Below are positions 48,630 to 56,977 of a DNA stretch of 56,977 nt, piece after piece. How positions within the stretch are numbered: position 1 is the first letter of the stretch; the number at the start of each line of letters is the position of its first letter. The DNA is from CAYJNO01 sp964371715 (GTDB lineage: Bacteria; Bacillota_I; Bacilli_A; Erysipelotrichales; Erysipelotrichaceae). The stretch covers positions 1-56,977 of the forward strand of contig CAYJNO010000012.1 in assembly GCA_964371715.1 (NCBI GenBank), in the 5' to 3' direction. A program made the position numbers and the translations under genes. The notes beneath the pieces are model-generated. The model did no database searches, was not told the DNA's origin, and worked only from the letters and a program-made list of their open reading frames with translations.

Positions 48630-50171
48630 ATGAAAAAAGTAAGATTATTAAATTACATTATCATCATTGCTGTTCTAATTTTTTTTGCAGTAGTTGGAAT
48701 TATGAATACTGTTAGCTATTTTGAAAAATCATTAATAGAAGCTGAAAGTGAAAAAAATATTGTAATTGCAAAAAACAATATCAATAATATTGAAGAGTAT
48801 ATCAATACTAAAATGAATCTATTAAATGATATATTTGCAAGTCATAATAATTATGAAGAAATTATTATATATTTAATCGATCAAAAAGAACAAGTTATTT
48901 TAAAGGAAAACAGCAATAGTATAATTGGTGATAGTTATATTAATGAGTGGTATTTACAAAATAATGGATATGTTTTAGATATTAAAAAACCATTAAATGG
49001 TTATGAAGTTATATTAAGTATTGAGCTAAATGATTTATATGAATTATATATGGCAAATATCCAATTAGGATCTCTAGGGTACTGTACTTTAAAAGATGCA
49101 AATGGTGTGGTTATAATGCACTTAGCAGAAAATCAAATAGGAGTTGATACTTATAATGATAGAGGAAACAATGATGTTTTATTATACTCACAATATAATC
49201 TAGAAAGTGGTTATGAAATTGTTGATTCAAAATGGTGGCATATAGATAATCAACCTGATGGAAAAAAAATAATAGCATTTGCTTCATTAATAATAGATGA
49301 TCATTATTTTGTCACAACAAATGTAGTGGATTACTATGAAGTAGTAAATCCTATAAAAGAAGTAGTACAAGTTATAATTAGCATTATTTTTGCTTTAGTA
49401 GTTATCTTTATAATTATACTTATCAAATGGTATAAACAAAAGTTTAATTTACAAACGACAATGTATGAAAAATCTTTAATTGAACAAGAAAATAAAATGT
49501 TAAACTATGCAAAAATAAAAGAATTAGAAATAGTGAGTAGCTCTATTTCCCATGAAATATCTAATGTATTAACACCTGCACTAATATATACTGATATCTT
49601 AGATAGCAAAGAGGAAAAAGATGAAAATAAAGAAATTTTAAATGAGATTAAGTCTTCAATAACTCAAGCATCAAGTTATGTAAAGCAGTTGAAGGATTTA
49701 AAAAAGTATAATAATTTTGAAAATGAATTAGAGAACATAAATTTAAATAAGATGCTTAAAGATAATATGGAATTTATAAAATATTTAATTCCTAAAAACA
49801 TTATATTTAAAGTAGATATCAGTGTTGATACAATGAATATTATGAGTAATGAAATAGGTTTAAAGCAAGTTATAATAAATCTTATTAATAATGCAGTTGC
49901 TGCAATTGGTAGTAGTAATGGAGAAATAAAATTAGAAGCAAGTTCTTCTAATAAAAAAGTAATTATTAATATAAGTGATAATGGTGTTGGAATTAGCGAA
50001 GAAATGAAAAATAAAATTTTTGATACATTTTATACAACAAAAGAAGATGGTACAGGCTTAGGGTTAAATATTTGTAAAAAAATTATAGAAAATCAAGGAG
50101 GAAATATTACATTTATTAGTGAAATAAATAAAGGTAGTACCTTTACAATAATATTTGAAAATTATGAATAA
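48630..50171 (+). CDS. Membrane sensor histidine kinase
   Basis: A 513-residue kinase. One membrane helix near the N-terminus (about 8-30), an extracytoplasmic sensor region (about 35-245) that looks like one or two Cache/PAS-like domains, and a second helix (about 248-268). A coiled-coil-like linker follows, then the H-box S-I-S-H-E-I-S-N (phospho-acceptor His, about 306-313). The ATPase domain has the N box N-L-I-N-N-A-V-A-A-I, G1 I-S-D-N-G-V-G-I and G2 G-T-G-L-G-L-N-I. There is no SD and the mRNA is predicted leaderless. The next gene downstream is a secreted flavoprotein reductase, a plausible target. Confidence 0.92.
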   Translation: MKKVRLLNYIIIIAVLIFFAVVGIMNTVSYFEKSLIEAESEKNIVIAKNNINNIEEYINTKMNLLNDIFASHNNYEEIIIYLIDQKEQVILKENSNSIIGDSYINEWYLQNNGYVLDIKKPLNGYEVILSIELNDLYELYMANIQLGSLGYCTLKDANGVVIMHLAENQIGVDTYNDRGNNDVLLYSQYNLESGYEIVDSKWWHIDNQPDGKKIIAFASLIIDDHYFVTTNVVDYYEVVNPIKEVVQVIISIIFALVVIFIIILIKWYKQKFNLQTTMYEKSLIEQENKMLNYAKIKELEIVSSSISHEISNVLTPALIYTDILDSKEEKDENKEILNEIKSSITQASSYVKQLKDLKKYNNFENELENINLNKMLKDNMEFIKYLIPKNIIFKVDISVDTMNIMSNEIGLKQVIINLINNAVAAIGSSNGEIKLEASSSNKKVIINISDNGVGISEEMKNKIFDTFYTTKEDGTGLGLNICKKIIENQGGNITFISEINKGSTFTIIFENYE

Positions 50172-50184
50172 ATATTCATAATTT
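50159..50184 (+). terminator. Hairpin at the kinase stop (weak terminator)
   Basis: An 11-bp stem, AAATTATGAAT / ATTCATAATTT, with a 4-nt loop but little T tract; read-through into the flavoprotein gene is possible. Confidence 0.55.
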
Positions 50185-50251
50185 AATCATAATATATTAA
50201 TAATTATTTGATAAAGTTAATTTGTGATAAAACTAACTTTTGGAGGAAGAG

Positions 50252-52018
50252 ATGAAAAAATTATTAAAAATATTTATGATTGCATTACTAAGCTTAAGTT
50301 TAGTAGCATGTAGTGAAGAAAGTAATGAACAAACAACTAAATTTGCAGAAGGGACATATACTGGGACGGCTACAAGCTTTGGTAATGGTGAATTAAGTGC
50401 AACTGTAACTTTAAGTGCTGATAAGATTGAAGACATTACATATGTACCTGGTAATGATTCGGAAGATCGTTATGCGGCTTTAGATAAAATGGTTGAAAAT
50501 ATTATAAGTGCTCAATCAACACAAGTTGATACGATTACTGATGCAACTGTATCAACTCAAGGATTATTAGATGCGGTAAATGTAGCATTAGAAGAAGCTG
50601 GAGTTGATGTAACAACTTTAACACCAGTGATAGATGATACAATAACAGAAGATCAAACTATTGAAGCAGATGTAGTAGTTGTAGGAGCAGGTGGTGCTGG
50701 TATGACTTCAGCTATTACTTTAGCTCAACAAGGGTTAAATGTAGTAGTTGTAGAAAAAGGAAGTATTGCGGGTGGTAATACTTCTCGTGCAACTGGTGGA
50801 ATGAATGCTGCAGAAACTAGTTATCAAGCAGAAGCAGGCATTGAAGATTCAGTAGAATTATACATTGAAGATACAATGGCTGGTGGATATAATTTAAATA
50901 ATATTGATTTAGTAACTGTAATGGCAGAAAATTCAAATGAAGCATTAGAATGGTTAGAATCAATCGATACTTACTTACCAGAGCCTGGAAGAGCTGGTGG
51001 TGCGTCAGTAAATAGAGCGCATGCACCTGTTGATGAAGAAGGTAAAAAAATACCTGTAGGATCTTATTTAGTTCAAGAGTTATCTAATGAACTAGATACA
51101 TTAGGAGTAAATGTAGTTTATGATACTGAAGTAAATGAAGTATTATTAAATGATGAAGGAAAAGCTGTAGGAGTAGTAGGCGTTAATAATGGCGCTAAAG
51201 TAACTGTAAATGCAAAAGCTGTAATTATTGCAACTGGTGGATTTGGTGGTGACTTAGATTATGTAGCTTCTATCAATCCAGATTTAGAAGGTTTTGTAAC
51301 TACTAATGCACCAACAATTACAGGAGATGCAATAGAATTTTTAGGAAATATTAATGCTAACTTTGTTGATATTGATCAAATTCAAATTCATCCTACAGTT
51401 AACCAAGCTGATGGATATTTAATTTCTGAAAGTTTAAGAGGATCTGGTGCGATTTTATTAAATACTGATGGTGTAAGATTTACTGATGAATTGTTAACAC
51501 GTGATGTAGTATCAGCAAACATATTAGCACAAGATGGACAATTTGCTTACTTAGTAGTAGATTCAACAATGTTAGAAAAATCAAGTACAATTGCAGGCTA
51601 TATTGAAAAAGGGTATATGCAAGAAGCTGCTGATTATCAAGAATTAGCTGATATTATGGGAGTTGAAGTTAGTGTAGTTGAAGAATCAATGACAAAATGG
51701 GCTACAGCAGTAAGTACTAATGAAGATGTAGACTTTGGTCGTACTGGTATGGATGGATATGATTCAGACTTAACTACTGCACCATATTATGTTGCAACAA
51801 TAGCTCCAGGTGTACACCATACAATGGGTGGAGTAGAAATAAATACTAATGCTGAAGTAATTGATGTTGATGGTAATGTTATTGAAGGTTTATACGCTGC
51901 TGGTGAAGTAACTGGTGGAGTACATGGTGGAAACCGCTTAGGTGGAAATGCTGTAACAGATATTATTGTGTTTGGTTTAATTGCAGGAGATAGTGCTGCA
52001 GCATATATTCAAAAATAG
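50252..52018 (+). CDS. Exported FMN-bind/fumarate-reductase-like flavoprotein (lipoprotein)
   Basis: A 588-residue lipoprotein: lipobox L-V-A-C (Cys20). An FMN_bind domain (about 30-115) carries D-T-I-T-D-A-T-V-S-T (about 95-104), whose Thr is the expected site of covalent FMN attachment by ApbE. A FAD-dependent reductase domain follows, with V-V-G-A-G-G-A-G-M. Active-site motifs are I-H-P-T, E-S-L-R-G-S-G-A-I-L, R-F-T-D-E-L-L-T-R-D and G-V-H-H-T-M-G-G, close to those of soluble fumarate reductases. It probably reduces fumarate or a similar unsaturated acid (urocanate, acrylates) outside the membrane. The TTG at 50240 overlaps the SD TGGAGGA, so 50252 is the start. ApbE and electron donors are not in the window. 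Confidence 0.9.
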   Translation: MKKLLKIFMIALLSLSLVACSEESNEQTTKFAEGTYTGTATSFGNGELSATVTLSADKIEDITYVPGNDSEDRYAALDKMVENIISAQSTQVDTITDATVSTQGLLDAVNVALEEAGVDVTTLTPVIDDTITEDQTIEADVVVVGAGGAGMTSAITLAQQGLNVVVVEKGSIAGGNTSRATGGMNAAETSYQAEAGIEDSVELYIEDTMAGGYNLNNIDLVTVMAENSNEALEWLESIDTYLPEPGRAGGASVNRAHAPVDEEGKKIPVGSYLVQELSNELDTLGVNVVYDTEVNEVLLNDEGKAVGVVGVNNGAKVTVNAKAVIIATGGFGGDLDYVASINPDLEGFVTTNAPTITGDAIEFLGNINANFVDIDQIQIHPTVNQADGYLISESLRGSGAILLNTDGVRFTDELLTRDVVSANILAQDGQFAYLVVDSTMLEKSSTIAGYIEKGYMQEAADYQELADIMGVEVSVVEESMTKWATAVSTNEDVDFGRTGMDGYDSDLTTAPYYVATIAPGVHHTMGGVEINTNAEVIDVDGNVIEGLYAAGEVTGGVHGGNRLGGNAVTDIIVFGLIAGDSAAAYIQK

Positions 52019-52377
52019 TAAAAAAAGTGTGTAAGAATTATTACACACTTTTCTTCTTTTTTAAACAAAAATTAGAATTTAGTTATAAAATATACAAAAA
52101 TCAAATAATGTATATTAATAGTTAAAGAAATTTACACATAAACTAAATTGGTATAAATTACACGGAAATGTAGAAAAATTGCTTCTTTTTATTAAAGTTG
52201 CTATACAATAGAGTAAAATAATGTATAAAAATGTTGTTTACTACATAAAATTGTCATTTCACAACAAATTGCCACTTTTATAAATAAATACATTCTATAA
52301 TTTACACATGATATGAGCTTTATTAATCACCGTTAGAAAGCATGTATAGTAAGAAGATTATAAAAGGAGGAAAAATT
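52019..52377. other. 359-bp intergenic region before the last surface-protein gene
   Basis: It opens with the flavoprotein terminator. The remainder is AT-rich with no ORF of note. A TATAAT box lies at 52296-52301 with TTGCCA at 52269-52274, but the 21-nt gap between them is too long for a standard promoter. If TATAAT is used, the leader is about 70 nt. Nothing else was recognised. Confidence 0.6.
52021..52063 (+). terminator. Terminator after the flavoprotein gene
   Basis: A 12-bp stem, AAAAGTGTGTAA / TTACACACTTTT, followed by a T-rich tail. Confidence 0.85.
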
Positions 52378-55300
52378 ATGATAGCTAATTTTAGTTTAAG
52401 GTTTTCAAAAATATCAATTTGTTTACTATTATTATTAAATATGATAGTACCAAATAACGTTATTGCTGAAAACTCAGTAGATACCAGCAATAACAATGTT
52501 ATTGTAAACACACCAGAGCCAACGCCGGTAGTGCCAGTTGCGACACCAGCACCAGTTGTGGTGAACACACCAGAGCCAACACCAGTTGTGCCAGTTACAA
52601 CACCGACTCCAGAAGTGGTGAATACGCCAGAGCCAACACCAGTTGTGCCTGCAACAACACCGACTCCAGAAGTGGTGAACACACCAGAGCCAACACCGGT
52701 TGTGCCTGTAACAACGCCAACACCAGTTGTGCCAAATACACCAGAGCCGACTGTAACTCCTGTTGTAGAAAATACACCAGAGCCAACAGTTCAACCTGAA
52801 ATTGCGTATTTGCCAACATTGTTTGGAATGCTGCCGCAATTTAAAATGGCAGCTGATGGAAATGTACAGCAACTATTCCTAATTAACTTTAAAGAAGTTC
52901 AAGAAAAAATAGATGTAAACAATGTACCTTTCTATACAGGGGATGGTCTTGTATATCCAGAAAGTGGAAATGTTAACGGTGTATTAGTACCAACAGTTGA
53001 TATGGATGGTAAAATATTTGTAGGATGGTCATTAACAAGTAATGGAACTATTATTGATGATTTTTCAGGCTATAGACCAACAACATTAAATCAAGCTACA
53101 AATTTATATGCAGTTTATGAAGATGCGCCAAGTGTAGTCAAATATACTGTTCAATACCTTTATGAAGGAACAAATGAAACAGCATACCCATCTACAGTTA
53201 TTTCTTTAGCAGCAGGTGAACAACATAATGTTGAAAGTCCTGATGTAGCAGGAGCAAGATTAGTTGATGCAAATCAAGCTAAAATTACTCTTGGGAATGA
53301 TGGAGCTCAAACTGTAAAAGTATATTATGAAAAAATTGATGAAGAAGTTAATGTTAAAGTTAATTTGATTGTTGAAGGATTAAATGGTGAAGACCAACTT
53401 CATAGTTCTACTACAATTCAAGCAAAAGCTGGAACAACTTTATCAATGAGTGCTATTAAAGATATCGATTTCAATCTACCAGGATTTACAAATAATTCAG
53501 GTGATGCTACTGTTGTAGTTAAAAATGATGGAACATCAGAATTGAATGTAAATTATACTAGAAATACTTACTTAATTACATTTAATACACAAAGTAGTGA
53601 CATTATTGGAACAATAGAAGCTAAATTTGAACAAGATTTATCTACACTACTTCCAACTAGTGCGCCTACAAGAAAAGGTTACATCTTTAATGGTTTTACA
53701 GGAAGTGATAATACAACTGTTAATAAAGACTTGACAAATTTCCCTACTACAATGCCAGCAAATGATTTACATTATACTGGAATATGGGAAGGTACAGAAA
53801 CAACATATCGTATTGCATATTGGGTAGAAAAACCAAATGTATTACCAGGAGTTAATTTAAATACTAAAGAAGAAGAATTATCAAATTTAGATAACTATCA
53901 ACATGTTGAAATCTCAGGGCCTATTTCTGGTCAAAAATCAGGAGAAGTAGTTAATTTAAATATAAATGATTTAGTAGGAATTGATTATGCATCATATAGT
54001 TGGAATGATTCTAAAGATGTTGTAATTGAAGCGGATGGATCAACAATTATCAATGTTTATTATACAAGAGATGTATATACTATGAATTTTGAGATTGGAA
54101 AAATAGAGGAATGCGTGAAATGGAAATGGTTTACATGTACTCAATACAACAAATATGATGTTGAAATGGTATTTGATAAAGAAACTTATGATGAAACTAA
54201 ACCATATACCTTAAATGTAAAATTCGAGCAAGATATTACTAATGATTGGCCATCAATTAAAAATACTACAATCACAAGTAATTCTAGTGACGATTATAAA
54301 TTAAGAGGATGGTCTACAATTTACAGTAGTTATCAATTTGTATCACATAGATATTCAGTAACAAGTGAAATGCTACCTCCTTTAGATGATGATGGAAATA
54401 TAGCAGCAACTACAATTACATTTAATGCTATTTATGATACAAAAAGTGTGGTAACTGCAAAATACTATATTGAAGCATTACCTGGAGCAACTTCAGAAGA
54501 TACAATCACAGATAATGAGGGTATTATTTATCATATAGTAGAAGCATATACTCAAGACTTAATTGCTGGTAACCTATCAGCAAAACAATTAGAAGGCACT
54601 TTCGCTGGTGTGGAATATAAGACTAATACGTTTATCTATAAACGTTATAAATTTAACCTAGATTATGATCTACAAGGTGGAACGTATAATGGAGCAAATG
54701 ATATACCTAATGCGACAAGCATTATGTATGAACAATCGTTATCTAAATTTAATCCAACAGATATGCCAGAAAAAGATGGTTATACATTTGGTGGATGGTA
54801 TTATGAAGCTGATTGCTTGACTCCAGTTAAATGGGACAGCGATATTATGCCAAATGTACCAGGTGGAAATGATAGTACATTAACTATTTATGCTAAATGG
54901 AATACACCAACAATTACATTTGATGCAACAAAGGGTGATTTAGTACAAAAAGATGAAACAGGTGCTGTTGTAAAAACACTTGATACATTAACTTTAGAAA
55001 ATGATCTTAATGATCCAATCTATTCACCAATAGGTTATGAACCTGAATTACAAGGTTACAACTTTGTTGGTTGGTACATTAAAGATACAAATGGAACTTT
55101 AGTTCGTTACTTATTCGATAAAGTAAACACAGAAGATATTACTTTATATGCTGAATGGGAAACTGCTGATTTATCAACATTTACAGTAGAACATAAATAT
55201 ATTGATGCTAGTGGAAAAGAACATAGCTTTAAAGATACATTCTTGAATCAAAAAGCTGGAAACATCGTTGATGTATATCCACATGTATCTATTGAATTAA

Positions 55301-56977
55301 TGGCAAAAGGATGGCCAGCTGGATATTATGAAGCTGATATGGCTACTCAAGAAGTAACTGTAAAAGCAGATAATACAGCAACAGTAACATTTACTTATAA
55401 AATGGTAGATGCAGGAAACTATCCATATACAATTAAAACAGTAGATGTTACAGATCCTAATAATCGTATTCCATTAGGAAGTGAAGAAATTACAGATAAT
55501 GATGCAAGTGTTGTTACTAAAGTTGCAGGTTATATCAATGGATACAAACTAGTATCTGATATGATTGTGCAACAAGATTTAACAAAAAATAATATTATCG
55601 TATTCGAATACACTAAGTTAGATTATAGTGTTGAGTATAAAGTAAATATTTATTTACCAGATGCTGTAAATCCAGCTCAAACATTAACAATCGATGATAC
55701 AAGATTTAATGAAATTAATGTATTAAATGTACAAAGAGTTACAGATGCAATTACTGCATTAAATACTGGTTCGTTAATTGTTGACCCTAATGGAACTTAT
55801 GAAAAAGTATTAGGAGTAAGTACAGTATTTGATATCTACTTAATGGAAGATGAATATACAGTTACTTATACTGCAGGTGAAGGAACTGGTAATGATGTAA
55901 CTGTTAATGAGAATAAAGGTGATACTCATGTTGCTATAGCAAGTCCATTTACACCAGCTAATGGTTATGAATTCTCTAAATGGGAACTTGTTGGAAGTGA
56001 TCCAGCAGTAACGTATGCATCAGGTGTAGATTTAGCAGGTATTAATTATGATGTTACTTTAAAAGCAACTTATGTAGCTAAAGATTTAACATTAACTTAT
56101 AACCAAAACTATGAAGGAATTGCTAACTTAAGCGATGCAGCAACTGAAAGTTTAGCAAGTGGTCCATATGTGGATAACTTTACAGTTATTAATCAACCAG
56201 AAGTAGCTGCAGTTGACACATTCCCTGCTCCAAATCCAGGTTATGAATTTAAAGCATGGCAATTTAGAAACAATGGAGCTGGTGATTCTGAATTTGGAAC
56301 TCAAGCTTATCACCCAACAGGATTAAATGGTGGTGTTGATACATATCCATTACTTGAAAATAATTTGAATTTAATTGCTACATGGCAACTAAAAGAATTT
56401 ACAATTACTTATGATTTAGTAGGTGGTAGTGAAGTAGTTGATGGAAGCTATCCAGATACATATACTTTCTTACAAACGCTAAATATTGATACACCAGTAA
56501 AAGAAGGATATACATTCAATGGATATACAGTTGAATTTGCTAATGTGGATAACTTTGATTACACTACAGATACTGATTTAAGTATTGATGTAGCTGCAGG
56601 ATCATATGGCAATGTTAAATTAACTGCAAATTGGGTTAAAAATTTACCAACTACATTATCAACATTAAATGATAGTGAAGATTATAATGGTAATCCACAC
56701 TTAATGTTACCTAAAGTAGAAGCTATGCTTGGTGATACTTATGGAAACATTACTGTTAATATCCTTGATAATAAACTATCTATCACAGATGCAGGAACAT
56801 TAAGCTTTAGTTATATAGTTACATTCCCAGCTGATGTGTATGGAGCAGACAAAACAATGACAGTGTCTGGTAACACATTTGTAGTTAATAAAATAAATGT
56901 ACCAGTAACTGTAAATAATGATAGTAAAGTTTATGGTGAAAATGACCCTACTAACTTTGAAGGAACATCAGAAGTTA
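52378..56977 (+). CDS. Giant repeat-containing surface protein, N-terminal part (runs off window)
   Basis: At least 1533 codons are open to the window end. SD AAAGGAGG precedes the ATG. A signal peptide (about 1-36, core I-C-L-L-L-L-L-N-M-I-V) is followed by Pro/Thr repeats (about 43-140). A long chain of beta domains follows. Several are InlB/Listeria-Bacteroides-type repeats with the G-W-Y/W-S ... L-Y-A-x-W/Y signature (about 53020-53115, 54660-54900, 54910-55160), MucBP-like blocks (about 55165-55400) and, at the end, an MBG-type domain (V-P-V-T-V-N-N-D-S-K-V-Y-G-E-N-D-P). One Cys pair occurs near 54113-54137. It is probably an adhesin or matrix-binding protein. It may end in the same membrane anchor as the protein at the window start; that end is not visible. 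Confidence 0.9.
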   Translation, partial: MIANFSLRFSKISICLLLLLNMIVPNNVIAENSVDTSNNNVIVNTPEPTPVVPVATPAPVVVNTPEPTPVVPVTTPTPEVVNTPEPTPVVPATTPTPEVVNTPEPTPVVPVTTPTPVVPNTPEPTVTPVVENTPEPTVQPEIAYLPTLFGMLPQFKMAADGNVQQLFLINFKEVQEKIDVNNVPFYTGDGLVYPESGNVNGVLVPTVDMDGKIFVGWSLTSNGTIIDDFSGYRPTTLNQATNLYAVYEDAPSVVKYTVQYLYEGTNETAYPSTVISLAAGEQHNVESPDVAGARLVDANQAKITLGNDGAQTVKVYYEKIDEEVNVKVNLIVEGLNGEDQLHSSTTIQAKAGTTLSMSAIKDIDFNLPGFTNNSGDATVVVKNDGTSELNVNYTRNTYLITFNTQSSDIIGTIEAKFEQDLSTLLPTSAPTRKGYIFNGFTGSDNTTVNKDLTNFPTTMPANDLHYTGIWEGTETTYRIAYWVEKPNVLPGVNLNTKEEELSNLDNYQHVEISGPISGQKSGEVVNLNINDLVGIDYASYSWNDSKDVVIEADGSTIINVYYTRDVYTMNFEIGKIEECVKWKWFTCTQYNKYDVEMVFDKETYDETKPYTLNVKFEQDITNDWPSIKNTTITSNSSDDYKLRGWSTIYSSYQFVSHRYSVTSEMLPPLDDDGNIAATTITFNAIYDTKSVVTAKYYIEALPGATSEDTITDNEGIIYHIVEAYTQDLIAGNLSAKQLEGTFAGVEYKTNTFIYKRYKFNLDYDLQGGTYNGANDIPNATSIMYEQSLSKFNPTDMPEKDGYTFGGWYYEADCLTPVKWDSDIMPNVPGGNDSTLTIYAKWNTPTITFDATKGDLVQKDETGAVVKTLDTLTLENDLNDPIYSPIGYEPELQGYNFVGWYIKDTNGTLVRYLFDKVNTEDITLYAEWETADLSTFTVEHKYIDASGKEHSFKDTFLNQKAGNIVDVYPHVSIELMAKGWPAGYYEADMATQEVTVKADNTATVTFTYKMVDAGNYPYTIKTVDVTDPNNRIPLGSEEITDNDASVVTKVAGYINGYKLVSDMIVQQDLTKNNIIVFEYTKLDYSVEYKVNIYLPDAVNPAQTLTIDDTRFNEINVLNVQRVTDAITALNTGSLIVDPNGTYEKVLGVSTVFDIYLMEDEYTVTYTAGEGTGNDVTVNENKGDTHVAIASPFTPANGYEFSKWELVGSDPAVTYASGVDLAGINYDVTLKATYVAKDLTLTYNQNYEGIANLSDAATESLASGPYVDNFTVINQPEVAAVDTFPAPNPGYEFKAWQFRNNGAGDSEFGTQAYHPTGLNGGVDTYPLLENNLNLIATWQLKEFTITYDLVGGSEVVDGSYPDTYTFLQTLNIDTPVKEGYTFNGYTVEFANVDNFDYTTDTDLSIDVAAGSYGNVKLTANWVKNLPTTLSTLNDSEDYNGNPHLMLPKVEAMLGDTYGNITVNILDNKLSITDAGTLSFSYIVTFPADVYGADKTMTVSGNTFVVNKINVPVTVNNDSKVYGENDPTNFEGTSEV
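52504..52731 (+). repeat. Four tandem 57-bp repeats (19-residue Pro/Thr/Val units)
   Basis: Four in-frame copies begin V-N-T-P-E-P-T-P-V-V-P and differ at a few positions. Two shorter degenerate copies follow (to about 52797). GC content is clearly above the surroundings. The array forms the stalk after the signal peptide. Confidence 0.9.

Noticed and set aside
52323..52872. Minus-strand ORFs rich in Gly/Val/Thr or Cys/Trp opposite the 57-bp repeats
   Set aside because: They are shadows of the tandem repeat; the plus strand has an SD, signal peptide and long open frame.
1..56977. CRISPR array, tRNA, rRNA, insertion sequence, prophage or toxin-antitoxin module
   Set aside because: No regularly spaced repeats, cloverleaf candidates, transposase motifs or toxin-like small gene pairs were seen on either strand by reading.

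Overview
This window comes from an AT-rich, walled, anaerobic member of the Bacillota (Firmicutes). An Erysipelotrichia-like or related Bacilli lineage fits best, but this is inference from gene content. The evidence is very low GC with strong SD sequences, a delta subunit of RNA polymerase (rpoE), MurA, a non-mevalonate isoprenoid gene (ispF), a pyrophosphate-type phosphofructokinase, a monomeric [FeFe] hydrogenase and Pro/Thr-linker surface proteins. TGA is used as a stop, so the code is standard. A run of exactly 100 N (1854-1953) shows a draft scaffold. No tRNA, rRNA, CRISPR, transposase or phage gene was seen.

Layout. 1-2816: the 3' part of a large vWA/MBG surface protein, interrupted by the gap and ending in a three-helix membrane anchor. 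2964-4779: YccF, then a VTC-domain/DUF4956 pair. 4858-6673: feoA with a small Cys-rich Feo protein but no feoB, then an ArsR repressor and an Acr3-type arsenite exporter. 6751-13680: housekeeping genes (trmR, DUF1934, rpoE, a HAD phosphatase, ispF, fba, a second HAD phosphatase, murA). 13890-15346: a small conserved protein overlapping a secreted nuclease lipoprotein. 15476-20291: ychF, tilS, hpt, ftsH. 20340-23329: two aminopeptidases and msrA. 23400-23490: a candidate small RNA. 23515-26312 (minus): an RNA methyltransferase and two U32 proteins of the tRNA-hydroxylation type. 26396-30908: FolT, a PHP phosphoesterase, a membrane protein, an aminotransferase and the hydrogenase. 31117-42931: a LacI repressor and a seven-gene operon for uptake and cleavage of oligosaccharides, probably beta-glucosides. 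43028-45855: secG, rnr, smpB. 45950-47849: an orphan prepilin-like protein and pfp. 47894-52018: a divergent two-component system beside an exported fumarate-reductase-like flavoprotein. 52378-end: the 5' part of a second giant surface protein with 57-bp tandem repeats.

How the parts work together. The sugar locus carries the clearest regulatory logic. The LacI-type regulator and the transporter operon both have TTGACA-17-TATATT/TATACT promoters, with a TAAACGTTTA palindrome placed at the start point in each. Two cre-like sites add possible catabolite control. Imported oligosaccharides would be cut by two GH3 enzymes, one of them circularly permuted, and feed glycolysis, for which fba and pfp are present. 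TrmR and the two TrhP-like proteins together make up a likely mo5U34 tRNA pathway. Three genes (trmR, the response regulator and the histidine kinase) have an extended -10 box exactly 6 nt before the ATG and no SD, so they are predicted to be leaderless. I found no defence island or obviously new multi-gene machine. The least explained items are the candidate sRNA, the VTC/DUF4956 pair, the kinase/flavoprotein neighbourhood, the orphan pilin and the surface-protein anchor module.
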